Below, piece after piece: positions 1 through 7,907 of a stretch of 27,783 nucleotides of DNA (positions are counted from its first letter, which is position 1; each line of letters opens with the position of its first letter). The notes beneath the pieces are model-generated. The model was given only the letters and a program-made list of their open reading frames with translations, was not told the origin of the DNA and made no database searches. The DNA is from Synergistaceae bacterium (GTDB lineage: Bacteria; Synergistota; Synergistia; Synergistales; Synergistaceae). The position numbers and the translations under genes were made by a program. The stretch lies in assembly GCA_031274465.1 (NCBI GenBank), contig JAISQC010000071.1:1-27783 (forward strand). The letters are read 5' to 3'.

Positions 1-58
1 TATCGTGGAAAATGCTTGGCGTTGTGTTAAGATTGCACGGCAAAGGAGCTGTTTGAGA

Positions 59-1420
59 ATGCAATCGGCATCTGACAGGAGCTTCATGGAGCGCCTGAGC
101 ATCCCGCGCCTTATGTGGCGTTTCGCCGCTCCGGCTCTTGTGGGCATGTTCGCTAACGCCCTATATAACATAGTGGACATGATTTTCGTCGGGCAGGTCA
201 TAGGCTCGGGCGGGATAGCGGCGATAGCTGTCTCTTTCCCCTGCATGCTGTTTTTCATGTGCACTGCCACGCTGATAGGAACCGGCGCCGGCTCGCGGGT
301 CTCGATACTGATGGGCGAGCGGAAGACCGGCCTCGCGGAAAGGACCCTCGGCAACTCGCTCACCCTGGCGCTGTCCGCCGGAATAATCCTGACGCTCGCC
401 TCGCGCCTCATGTTCGGCCGGATACTCGTGCTATCCGGGGCGAGCGAGACGATCTATCCGATGGCCTCGGAATATCTCTCCGTCATAATATACGGGATCA
501 TCTTCAGCATAGTGAGCTTTTCCCTGTCGTATCAGATACGGGCCTGCGGAAGCCCAAGTTACGCGATGGGCACCCAGGTGATCGGCGCCTTGTCCAATAT
601 CGCGCTCGACGCCATGTTCGTCATCGGCCTCGGAATGGGAGTGAAAGGGGCGGCGATCGCCACCGTGATCAGCCAGGGGATATCGCTCGTCTGGGCGCTT
701 GCCTACTTCTGGCTCCCGAAAGCGGCGCTGCGCCTCGGGATCCGCTATATGACGGGGCTCGACCCGGCGATCATCGGCAGGATATTCGCGGTAGGCGTCC
801 CGGCGTCGCTCATCCAATTGAACTTCGTCTTCGTCCACGGCTTGATCACGAACGCATCCAGCTCGTACGGCGGCGACATAGCCGTTAGCGCGACCGGCAT
901 ATTCATGAGCCTCGACTCCCTGCTCTTCATGCCGGCAGTCGCCATGGGAGAGGCTTGCAGCCCGATCGTCGGGTACAATTACGGCGCGGGCAGGACGGAC
1001 CGGATCGTGTCCACCGTGAAAACCGGCATCGCCATAACTTCGGCGTTCTATCTTCTAAGCTTCGCGTCGATAATGATGTTCGCCGAAACGATGGTGATGA
1101 TGTTCAATTCGGAGGACGCGCGTCTTATAAGCCTGACCGCGCGTTGCATGAGGTACGCGAACATCGGCATACCGATCATGTCGGTCTCAATCATCTGCGG
1201 CTCGTTTCTGCAAGGGCTGGGCATGGGGCGGGCGGGAATGGCCCTGGCGTTCATCAGGTTCGGGTTGTTCCTTTGGATCCCGCTGCTGACGCTGCCGCGA
1301 TACTTCGGGCTGTACGGTATATGGGGCAGCTTCCCGGTGTCGGATATATGCGGCTCCGTCGCCTCAGGGGTGGCGATGGCATGGACGATCCGCCGCCTCC
1401 GCAGGAACGCCCTCGGATGA
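59..1420 (+). CDS. MATE family multidrug/cation antiporter
   Basis: Predicted inner-membrane efflux transporter of the MATE family, which exports drugs or metabolites in exchange for Na+ or H+. The 453-residue protein has the family's usual length and about twelve hydrophobic segments. The start of the first helix (LVGMFANALYNIVDMIFVGQ) and the mid-protein GYNYGAG motif are characteristic of MATE proteins. The ATG at 59 is chosen because an AAGGAG box at 42-47 precedes it by 11 bases. An in-frame GTG at 5 and an ATG at 86 are alternatives; the latter has an AGGAG only four bases upstream. It is alone on the plus strand and converges on the minus-strand pair at 1441-4358, with a shared terminator hairpin between them. 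The substrate cannot be inferred. The family call is firm. Confidence 0.9.
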   Translation: MQSASDRSFMERLSIPRLMWRFAAPALVGMFANALYNIVDMIFVGQVIGSGGIAAIAVSFPCMLFFMCTATLIGTGAGSRVSILMGERKTGLAERTLGNSLTLALSAGIILTLASRLMFGRILVLSGASETIYPMASEYLSVIIYGIIFSIVSFSLSYQIRACGSPSYAMGTQVIGALSNIALDAMFVIGLGMGVKGAAIATVISQGISLVWALAYFWLPKAALRLGIRYMTGLDPAIIGRIFAVGVPASLIQLNFVFVHGLITNASSSYGGDIAVSATGIFMSLDSLLFMPAVAMGEACSPIVGYNYGAGRTDRIVSTVKTGIAITSAFYLLSFASIMMFAETMVMMFNSEDARLISLTARCMRYANIGIPIMSVSIICGSFLQGLGMGRAGMALAFIRFGLFLWIPLLTLPRYFGLYGIWGSFPVSDICGSVASGVAMAWTIRRLRRNALG

Positions 1421-1447
1421 AAATCCGCGCCCCCGCGATTTTATTTC
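1420..1447. terminator. Bidirectional hairpin between convergent genes
   Basis: The arms AAAAT plus CGCG and CGCG plus ATTTT enclose a CCCC loop, with one bulged C at 1425. T-rich sequence follows on the plus strand, and the A-rich 5' arm gives U residues on the minus transcript. It overlaps the stop codons of both converging genes, as expected for a shared intrinsic terminator. Confidence 0.6.
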
Positions 1448-3168
1448 TTATCGCTCACGACGCCCGACTTTTGCTTGAAGAAAGTCTTGAACCACTTCGA
1501 GACCTCCCGCGGCAGTATCCGATAGCCCTTGCGCTCCTTCGATATCCACAGGAAATAGTCGTTCATGAACGCCTCCTGAAGCGCGCGTATGCCCTTCCCC
1601 TTGTTCGCCTTGAGCAGCGAGTACGTGTCCTTCAGCGTCCTGTCCTCGTCGTTGTCCCATCTGAAGGAGGCCAGCGCGAAACAGAAATCCTTGACGTCGG
1701 ACACTGCGTAGAAGATGGGTATTATCAGGCTGTTGTCCTCCCAGTCGTAGACCCCGAGCCCCTGCCCTGGAACCAGGATCACCCGGGGAATGCCGTACAT
1801 TCGGATGCGAGACGCCCTAAGCATGTCGGGGTCGAGGGGCGTCAGATCCATCATTATCTCGCCGGCCCGGCTCATCGATATCGGATTGTTTTTGTTCTGG
1901 CACAGAGGGGATGTGTCGATTCTCGCCGTGCGGGCGGCGAGCATCATGAAGTCCTTCTTGTGGTTCAGCCCCTCGCGAAGCTCCATTTTCAGGGCCGGGA
2001 TCCCCTGCCCCTTGAACTTTTTCTTAGCCGTCTCGGACCTGGTCCTCCACCGCTCCGTCTCGTTCGTCACATGGACTATCAGCCCAGCCAGAAATTTCGT
2101 GCGGTCGTGAAGCGAGAGCACGTTCTGGATTATCTTCATCGTCTGGTCGAGCGCCTCCGGCTCGGCCGCAGGTTCCTCGCGGATCGCCTCGGCAGTCGAG
2201 TCGGAGTCGGCATCGAACTCGTCCTCCCGATTCTCGTCGCAGGCGGGCTCGATGGCCTCTTCGACCGGCATCGGCGGAGGAGGGGCGGGCTTTGCGCTAA
2301 AATCATCCTCGATCTCCGCGAACGGGTCGAACTTATCTATGGCGCTCGGCGGCGGCGGGGCTTCGCCCGCCTCTGGGGCGGCAACGGCCGGCGCCGACTC
2401 GGCCTTCGGCTCGTCGCTTTTCGTGAGCTTTTTCTCTATGTTGTCCATGAGATACCAGAAAGTCCGCTCTGCGGTTTCATACTGGCGGCAGTGTTCCTTT
2501 ATCACCGCTCGCGACGCGTTGTCGGCCTCCCTCACGCGCTTCGTCCGCATATCGGTCTCTATAGCGTCCTGCAGCCCCTCGTCGAGGTTTTTCAACGTTT
2601 CCTCCAATTCGGACCTGTCTATTACGTCCACTTTGGAGGTGAGAGTGCTTATCGCTATCCGGCGCCTGGTTTTAGCGGCCTTGAGCTCGCCGTTGAACCG
2701 CTTGAGCTTCTCTTCGAGGGGCACGCCGCCGGACGGGCCGCTGTACGGCTTCGCGAATATCAGCGCGTAGTTCTCCTTGAGGTAGTCGGTCAATCGGTTA
2801 TACTGATACATATCGACTGCGGAGGGCTCGCCGAGCTGGGCCTCGAAAGCGGGGTTCGGCGTTGTGTAACCCGAGGACAGATGCCCGTAATCTATCAAAA
2901 GGCGCTCCGAGGCGTCGAACTCCAGCTCGTCGGGCGGGCCGGCGTCGATCTTCGCCTCGACTATCGCCCACAGCAGGTCCCAGTACTGCGTCGCGGCCTT
3001 CTGCCAAACGATGCGGGCTTTTTTGCGCGATTCTGCGTCCTTGCCGTCGCGAAGGCGCGCCATGTTCTTGCCCAATATCTCCATCTGCTTCGCTAGCGTG
3101 GATATCTCCTTGTGATCCTTCCATTTTTCCGCTATCGCGGCGATAGCGTTGTCAACGTAGCCGCCCAA
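1441..3168 (-). CDS. Hypothetical protein, two-domain with acidic/proline-rich linker
   Basis: Function not recognised. The 575-residue protein has an N-terminal part (about 1-260) that is charged and helical and could form coiled coils. A low-complexity linker (about 265-350) is rich in Ala, Pro, Glu and Asp, with runs such as APPPPP-like segments. A mixed C-terminal domain follows, containing PRVILVPGQGLGVYDWEDNS and a basic C-terminus. No signal peptide or membrane segment is seen, so it is probably cytoplasmic. The start is taken as TTG at 3168, because GAGGAGG lies about 10 bases upstream, inside the end of the preceding gene, and the two genes are then only 2 bases apart. The longer frame to 3318 would overlap the upstream gene by almost 150 bases. 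It is likely co-transcribed and co-functional with 3171-4358. Confidence 0.7.
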   Translation of the reverse strand: MGGYVDNAIAAIAEKWKDHKEISTLAKQMEILGKNMARLRDGKDAESRKKARIVWQKAATQYWDLLWAIVEAKIDAGPPDELEFDASERLLIDYGHLSSGYTTPNPAFEAQLGEPSAVDMYQYNRLTDYLKENYALIFAKPYSGPSGGVPLEEKLKRFNGELKAAKTRRRIAISTLTSKVDVIDRSELEETLKNLDEGLQDAIETDMRTKRVREADNASRAVIKEHCRQYETAERTFWYLMDNIEKKLTKSDEPKAESAPAVAAPEAGEAPPPPSAIDKFDPFAEIEDDFSAKPAPPPPMPVEEAIEPACDENREDEFDADSDSTAEAIREEPAAEPEALDQTMKIIQNVLSLHDRTKFLAGLIVHVTNETERWRTRSETAKKKFKGQGIPALKMELREGLNHKKDFMMLAARTARIDTSPLCQNKNNPISMSRAGEIMMDLTPLDPDMLRASRIRMYGIPRVILVPGQGLGVYDWEDNSLIIPIFYAVSDVKDFCFALASFRWDNDEDRTLKDTYSLLKANKGKGIRALQEAFMNDYFLWISKERKGYRILPREVSKWFKTFFKQKSGVVSDKK

Positions 3169-3170
3169 CG

Positions 3171-4358
3171 TTACGAATCCTCCTCGCCGCGTTCCGGCGT
3201 CCATGTGAGGCATTCCACCAGACGGGTATACCAATTTTTTGTCTCTATTCCGGCTAGGACGGAGTTGCACGTATACTGCGGATCCGCTTCCCCTCCGAGC
3301 GAGCATGCTTCCAAGCACGCCTCCCAGTCATCCCCGGAGAACGTGATTATGCGGTCGAGCTCGCCCGGCAGGCGGGTAGTGGGGGTAATGCCGAAAGAAA
3401 CCGCGCCAGACTCTTCGTGGACGAGCCTCGTCACGCGGAATTGCTTGTCGTCCAGGTTGGGGACGACTATCTCGAAGCGCTCGCGTTTTTTCAGGCCCCT
3501 CTCCCCGAGCAGCTTTATGGCGTCCGGCGCCTGCTCCGCCTGGACGTTCTCGAGCAGCGGCCAGAGCCTCAGGTAAGCTATGAGCTTGCTCAAGAATGAC
3601 CTGCCGGCGGAGGCCACCGCCGAGACGACCTCGTCCGATCTGTAATTCTGGGCGGGGAGATATTTCCACAGGGCTTCTCCGAACAAGTGCCCGGTCCCAC
3701 CCGACCAATCGCTGAAGCCGAGCAGCATCGACTTTGCCACGGGAAGCATGAACTCGCTCCATCTGGCAGGATTGGCAAGCGATATTTCCTTTACGACGGA
3801 CGCGTTCCTCATCGTGAAGGGCAAGGACCCGTTTTCGATCGAAATCGCCGGCGACGGCCACGGCTTGCCCTCTTCCATTGCGGCGTCCAGTATGCTCTTC
3901 TCAGCGTCCGTAACCGCAAAGCACGGGCGCACGCGCCACTTCCCCCTCTTCGGAGTGTAGGCGTACCAGAGCGTGTCCCTCTTGTTTTCCGCTATGAGGC
4001 TGAGATCGGCGTCGCTTCTGGCCGATTTCGGGATGTGTATGAGGTCTCCCAGCAGGTGGACCCCCCGCCAAGCGATGGAATTCAGCGACAATGCCTCAGC
4101 GCTGCCCGATATGAGAGACACGACGCCCTCCATGATGGAACTCATCTGATATTCCTTGGTCGACCTGCCGACCTTGATCTTCAGCACGCGCGAAGGGTTT
4201 TCTATCCACGAAAGGGGCACGTATTTCTTTTTCTCGCTGTTGAGGTTGTATATTCCGAGCCTGGGCATCCCCTCTCCCCTGGCCAAAAGCAACGACAGAT
4301 CGTCGTCCACTTCGTACTCCGCCAAAACCATAAATTCGCTCGATGCCAAGAGCATCAC
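3171..4358 (-). CDS. Hypothetical protein, first gene of an unrecognised pair
   Basis: Function not recognised. The 395-residue protein has no signal peptide or transmembrane segments. The N-terminal 80 residues look beta-rich, with alternating hydrophobic and charged residues (AEYEVDDDLSLLLARGEG). The middle contains LPFTMRNASVVKEISLANPARW, and the C-terminus is mixed alpha/beta with several Trp residues. The start is GTG at 4358 or ATG at 4355, with only a weak GGGG ribosome-binding site, so a later ATG (residue 10) remains possible. The stop is 2 bases before the TTG of the next gene, whose Shine-Dalgarno sequence is in this gene's last codons, indicating translational coupling. Codon use matches the neighbouring core genes, so there is no sign of recent transfer. 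The two proteins probably act together. Confidence 0.7.
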   Translation of the reverse strand: MMLLASSEFMVLAEYEVDDDLSLLLARGEGMPRLGIYNLNSEKKKYVPLSWIENPSRVLKIKVGRSTKEYQMSSIMEGVVSLISGSAEALSLNSIAWRGVHLLGDLIHIPKSARSDADLSLIAENKRDTLWYAYTPKRGKWRVRPCFAVTDAEKSILDAAMEEGKPWPSPAISIENGSLPFTMRNASVVKEISLANPARWSEFMLPVAKSMLLGFSDWSGGTGHLFGEALWKYLPAQNYRSDEVVSAVASAGRSFLSKLIAYLRLWPLLENVQAEQAPDAIKLLGERGLKKRERFEIVVPNLDDKQFRVTRLVHEESGAVSFGITPTTRLPGELDRIITFSGDDWEACLEACSLGGEADPQYTCNSVLAGIETKNWYTRLVECLTWTPERGEEDS

Positions 4359-4407
4359 CCCGTGTCGAATAATTAAATAATTTAAAGTATCTGAATATCT
4401 TCGTAAG

Positions 4408-4413
4408 ATTATA
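4408..4413 (-). promoter_or_regulatory. Candidate -10 element for the 3171-4358 pair
   Basis: On the minus strand the AT-rich stretch upstream of 4358 contains a perfect TATAAT. No good -35 lies 16-18 bases upstream; the best is GCAATT. The assignment rests on the -10 alone. Confidence 0.3.
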
Positions 4414-4450
4414 TACTATAGTCTGAGCAAATTGCGTTTATCCCTGACAT

Positions 4451-4490
4451 AAAAAACATGGGGATTCAGGCGTCAGCCCGATCCCCACTT
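4451..4490 (-). terminator. Intrinsic terminator after yqeY
   Basis: Read on the minus strand, TGGGGAT (4487-4481) pairs with ATCCCCA (4465-4459), with an inner GGC/GCC pairing. CATG and six T residues follow (4456-4451). It sits 23 bases after the yqeY stop and ends the long chaperone/translation array before the 3171-4358 pair. Confidence 0.75.
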
Positions 4491-4512
4491 CGATTCAAAA
4501 ATATTTTGACCG

Positions 4513-4974
4513 TCAGTTCCCAAGCAGCTTCGAAACCGACTCTTTTACTCTTTTTCCGTCCGCCCGCCCGGAAACTTCCTTCATCACGGCGCCCATCACC
4601 CGCCCCATATCCTTAGGGCCCGAAGCGCTTAACGACGACAACGCGCGCGTTATTATGCCCTCCAGCTCTGAATCCCCGATCTGGGCTGGCAGGTACGACG
4701 CCAGTATCCGCGCCTCTTTCAGCTCGTTTTCCGCACGCTCGTCGGCGCCGCCGCTTTTGTAAAGCTCGGCAGCCTCCTCGCGCTGCTTGACTCCTCTCCG
4801 GACGAGGGTCTGCACGTCTTCGTCGGTGAGGTCGCCTTCGCGGCCCTTCTCGGCCGACGCGAGCTGCATCGACGCCTTCAGCATCCTAAGGACGGACAAG
4901 GTCAGTTCGTCCCTGTTTTTCATGGACGAGACCATGTCACGCTGAATCCGTTCCGCAAGAGGGCAAGGCATCAT
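4513..4974 (-). CDS. yqeY: GatB/YqeY domain protein
   Basis: This 153-residue YqeY-family protein resembles the tail domain of the GatB subunit of tRNA amidotransferase, but stands alone; its cellular role is not settled. The family pattern is clear: a short helical start (RIQRDMVSSMKNRDELTLSV), the LRMLKASMQLA helix, EEAAELYKSGGADERAENE, then ILASYLPAQIGDSELE and the Gly-rich GPKDMGRVMGAVMKEVSGRADG. The first ATG overlaps the rpsU stop (ATGA), giving tight coupling; a second ATG follows directly at 4971. The rpsU-yqeY order matches Bacillus and many other genomes. A terminator follows. Confidence 0.92.
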   Translation of the reverse strand: MMPCPLAERIQRDMVSSMKNRDELTLSVLRMLKASMQLASAEKGREGDLTDEDVQTLVRRGVKQREEAAELYKSGGADERAENELKEARILASYLPAQIGDSELEGIITRALSSLSASGPKDMGRVMGAVMKEVSGRADGKRVKESVSKLLGN

Positions 4975-5156
4975 TCCGGCCTCTTATGCCTGTTCCTGAC
5001 GGAGGCAGCCTTTTTACGCTTTTTTATTTCACTCGGTTTTTCATAGTGCTCGTGCTTTCTGGCTTCCCGGAGCACTCCAACCTTGCGAAGCTCACGTTTG
5101 AAACGCTTCAGTGCATCTTCTATCGATTCGTTCTCGCGTCGAGTTACGCTGGTCAT
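4971..5156 (-). CDS. rpsU: 30S ribosomal protein S21
   Basis: Small basic ribosomal protein of the 30S subunit, 61 residues, normal for S21. The family signature is obvious: ENESIEDALKRFKRELRKVG, then LREARKHEHYEKPSEIKKRKKAA and a basic tail. S21 helps mRNA engagement during initiation near the 3' end of 16S rRNA. The ATG is preceded by a very purine-rich leader with GGGAGGGGGGA and AAAGG. The last codons overlap yqeY. A promoter in the 3' end of the upstream J-protein gene probably supplies transcription independent of heat shock. Confidence 0.96.
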   Translation of the reverse strand: MTSVTRRENESIEDALKRFKRELRKVGVLREARKHEHYEKPSEIKKRKKAASVRNRHKRPE

Positions 5157-5292
5157 CCTTTGTCCCCCCTCCCTTGTGCCATACCGCCCGCTCCCCCATC
5201 CGAAAACGTGAGGGGGACTAAACCTTACGTCTCCATCGCAGGCAGATTAGCCAAAAAACGGCTCACCCTGATAAGGCGACACTTTCAAATAT

Positions 5293-5321
5293 ATTTTAAC
5301 TCAGGTTTTGATCTCGCACAA
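5293..5321 (-). promoter_or_regulatory. Promoter for rpsU-yqeY
   Basis: The minus strand shows TTGTGC (5321-5316), a 17-base spacer and TAAAAT (5298-5293). The -10 overlaps the stop codon of the J-domain gene. Transcription would start near 5286, giving a leader of about 130 bases before rpsU. Confidence 0.6.
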
Positions 5322-6300
5322 TAGCAGATGCCCATACTCGCACTGCCGGGGAAGGATGTTCCCTCATCAGCCAGCCGATCCGCCCGGTCCCATCCTGGTG
5401 CTTCCTTCTTTTGAGCAGCCTCAGCAGCGGGACGAGGATGGCCTCTTCGTCGCGGACCAGCAGGCCCGAAATCTCGGGAAGTTCCCTCCCATCCATCTCG
5501 TCGGGCCAGCAATTCAGTGCCCCGGCTATCACGGAGGGCGACCCGTGGGACAAAAATGGCTTCAGATATTCCCTCGAAAGCTTCCATCGTTTGATCCTGT
5601 TGAGCAAGACCAACGCGTCGCGCTCCGCGAACTTATGCAGGTGCGACAGCATTGCCGACGCAAATTCCCCTCGGCGGGGCGAATTGGAAAACACGTCGAG
5701 GACCTGTTCGAGTGTCTCGGACATCGGCATGTTCTTCCTGAAATGCTCTATCGTCGCTTCAGCCATCTCGCCATTGGCGCTGCGAATGGATATCTGCCGC
5801 AGCGCCAGGATCACGACAGCCGGATGCCTGCTCTTCAGCCTGCGGATTACCGCATCGGTCCGGCTGCGCGCGGTGAACTCGCCCTTTCTGGATAATATTC
5901 CCTGTATCTCCGACTCGGCGCGCGATATGACGCTCCCGATGAATCGCGCGCGGACCGGCGGTATCTCGCCTTCCCCGGCGTCGGCGTCGATTCGCGCGCG
6001 CTTCCTCGAAAATAGCTTTCTCCATAATCTCCTGAAAAAAGACTCCTTGATCTCGACCCCGCCGCCCGCCGATTCGCCGAACGACGCCGGCGCATGGCGC
6101 GAAGGCGCGTGCCTATCGCCCGACGTTATCTCTTTGAGCGTCATGTAGGCTTCCGTTATTTCGGCAAATTTTCGCGCTCCATCCGGCCCTGCGACGTCAG
6201 GATGATAAATGCGCGCTAATTGCCTGAAAGCCCGTTTGACTTCCTCCCAGCTAGCGTCCGGGGAAAGCCCCAGCGCCTCGTATTTAGCGTCGCGCTTCAC
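5296..6300 (-). CDS. J-domain protein with C-terminal helical repeats
   Basis: This 334-residue co-chaperone candidate has an N-terminal J domain (residues about 6-55: KYEALGLSPDASWEEVKRAF) with an intact HPD at 33-35, the motif that stimulates Hsp70 ATP hydrolysis. There is no Gly/Phe region and no zinc finger, so it is not a general DnaJ. A basic linker with a run of Arg and Lys follows. From about residue 140 the protein looks like successive helix pairs, HEAT/armadillo-like (HPAVVILALRQIS, SPSVIAGALNCW, SPAVRVWASAIV). The start is GTG at 6300, overlapping the stop of the preceding Hsp70-like gene (GTGA) with AGGTGG upstream. The overlap suggests it is the dedicated partner of that Hsp70. 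The client is unknown. Confidence 0.85.
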   Translation of the reverse strand: MKRDAKYEALGLSPDASWEEVKRAFRQLARIYHPDVAGPDGARKFAEITEAYMTLKEITSGDRHAPSRHAPASFGESAGGGVEIKESFFRRLWRKLFSRKRARIDADAGEGEIPPVRARFIGSVISRAESEIQGILSRKGEFTARSRTDAVIRRLKSRHPAVVILALRQISIRSANGEMAEATIEHFRKNMPMSETLEQVLDVFSNSPRRGEFASAMLSHLHKFAERDALVLLNRIKRWKLSREYLKPFLSHGSPSVIAGALNCWPDEMDGRELPEISGLLVRDEEAILVPLLRLLKRRKHQDGTGRIGWLMREHPSPAVRVWASAIVRDQNLS

Positions 6301-7877
6301 GGCGAGGCCACCTGCTCCAGCTCGGATATCATCCTGTCGAGGGTTTCCAGGACCTGCCACTGCAAAGACGGATCATCGTTCCTGAGCGATCTGGCGTCCC
6401 TCGTGATGTTGAGCAGCCTCGCCTGAAAATTATCCGGGTAAGACATCGACAGCCTCGCGATGCGCTCTTCCCTAAGGCGCATCTCCGTCGGGAGATCGCA
6501 GGCGACGACGCCGGATTCGTCGCTGTCGAGCGCGATGGTCTTCCTGCTCGTCTTTTTCTTGCGCTTTACCTCCACGTGGAGCAGACCTCCGCCGTCCACC
6601 CTGAAAAAGACCTCGACGATCTCCCCGTCCGACACTTTGTCTATAGTTAGTGTCTGCAAGACCCTGCCAATGCTGCGAACCTTCCGTTCGCCCTGCACGA
6701 TCGTCACCTCGATGGCCCCATTCCCGTAAGCGGTGAAAATCTGCCTGGCCTCGGCGGGAAGCGGCGAACCTTTGCGCAGCAGCAGAACAACCCCGCCATC
6801 CGAGTTCATGATCCCAAGGCTTTTGCTCAGGACGTCTATCAGGAGCCTCTCCCTGCCCTGATGCGCGTACATGGCGCTCCCTGTGGCCACGGCGTCCTCG
6901 GGGCGCAGCCTCGTGCGGTCCGGCTCGCGGACCCGCTCCGAGAGCATGCGGCGCAGCATTGGGACGCGGCTGCTGCCGCCGACGGTCAGCAGCCTCTTGG
7001 GGCTGTATTTGCGCCACATTTTCTCAACCATTATGAGGATGTCCTCCATGATCGGTTTTATCAGCGATTCGAACTCGGCGCGCGACACTTCGACGGATTT
7101 GCCGCCGCCCGACAGCCCGGCGGGGACGCGCCATACCACACGGTTGGCGCTCGACAGCTCGATTTTTACAGTTTCGGCCTCGAGCATCATCAATGTCGCC
7201 CTCGGGTCTCCCGGCCTGGAAAGAGGGACCCCGGCATTGCGGCACATCCGCTCCGCAAGGAGCCTGTCGAGGTCTAGCCCCCCTATATCCTTGCGCCCGT
7301 GGCTCTCTATCACCTGAAACACGCCACCCTCGCCTTCCACAAGCGACATATCGAGGGTCCCGGCGCCAAAATCGATGATCAGAAAACGCCCGTCGATTCC
7401 GGTGGAAAGGGCCGCCGCAGTGGGCTCGTTGACTATGCGGACCCTGTCGAAGCCAGCTTGCCTTGCGGCGCGGGAAAGCGCGCCTCTTTCGAGGAAACTG
7501 AAATGGGCGGGAACGGCCAGGACGCACGACGAGACAAAAGCCCTCAGATGCGCTTCGGCATCCTCCCGCAGTATCGACAAAAGCGGAAGCAACAGCTCTT
7601 CCGGGGTATACGTGCGCCCATGGACGCGGGCGACCCAATCCGTGCCAAGATGCCGCTTCATGTCCCACCACACCATGTCCGGGCTTGTCAGAGCCGCGCG
7701 GGACGCCTCCTCGCCGGCAACGAGGCCGTCTTTGGTAAAGGCGACCATCGACGGAATCTTCGTTTGGCCCCATCTGTTGGGAATGAGCTCCACCCCGCGA
7801 CCGGGAATATCCACCGCAAGCTGGGCATATCTCGTGCCTAGATCGACACCGATGGTAAAATCTTCGCTCAATCTCAC
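6297..7877 (-). CDS. Divergent Hsp70-family chaperone (DnaK-like)
   Basis: Second Hsp70 of the window, 526 residues. The nucleotide-binding domain is complete: GVDLGTRYAQ (phosphate 1, in place of GIDLGTTNS), RIVNEPTAAALS (connect), IIDFGAGTLDMSL (phosphate 2) and VGGSSRVPMLRRML (adenosine). A substrate-binding beta domain follows from about residue 350. The end is about 90 residues shorter than the dnaK product here, so the helical lid is reduced and no conserved acidic tail is present. The GTG start at 7877 has GGGAG about five bases upstream; TTG two codons later is possible. It begins about 30 bases after mtaB and overlaps the J-protein gene by 4 bases. It is probably a specialised Hsp70 acting with that J-protein; the similarity is to Hsp70/HscC-type proteins generally, and I do not assign HscA or HscC. 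Confidence 0.88.
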   Translation of the reverse strand: MRLSEDFTIGVDLGTRYAQLAVDIPGRGVELIPNRWGQTKIPSMVAFTKDGLVAGEEASRAALTSPDMVWWDMKRHLGTDWVARVHGRTYTPEELLLPLLSILREDAEAHLRAFVSSCVLAVPAHFSFLERGALSRAARQAGFDRVRIVNEPTAAALSTGIDGRFLIIDFGAGTLDMSLVEGEGGVFQVIESHGRKDIGGLDLDRLLAERMCRNAGVPLSRPGDPRATLMMLEAETVKIELSSANRVVWRVPAGLSGGGKSVEVSRAEFESLIKPIMEDILIMVEKMWRKYSPKRLLTVGGSSRVPMLRRMLSERVREPDRTRLRPEDAVATGSAMYAHQGRERLLIDVLSKSLGIMNSDGGVVLLLRKGSPLPAEARQIFTAYGNGAIEVTIVQGERKVRSIGRVLQTLTIDKVSDGEIVEVFFRVDGGGLLHVEVKRKKKTSRKTIALDSDESGVVACDLPTEMRLREERIARLSMSYPDNFQARLLNITRDARSLRNDDPSLQWQVLETLDRMISELEQVASP

Positions 7878-7907
7878 GCATCTCCCGCATTTTCCCGAAT
7901 TATCGGG

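Noticed and set aside
955..3096. Very long plus-strand open frame opposite the 575-residue gene
   Set aside because: It is rich in Arg, Gly and Leu with no motif, and lies antisense to a gene with a proper linker and end. High GC produces such frames.
7878..7907. Short palindrome CCCGA-TAAT-TCGGG between mtaB and the second Hsp70
   Set aside because: Five-base arms followed by A residues on the transcribed strand; not terminator-like and could be chance.
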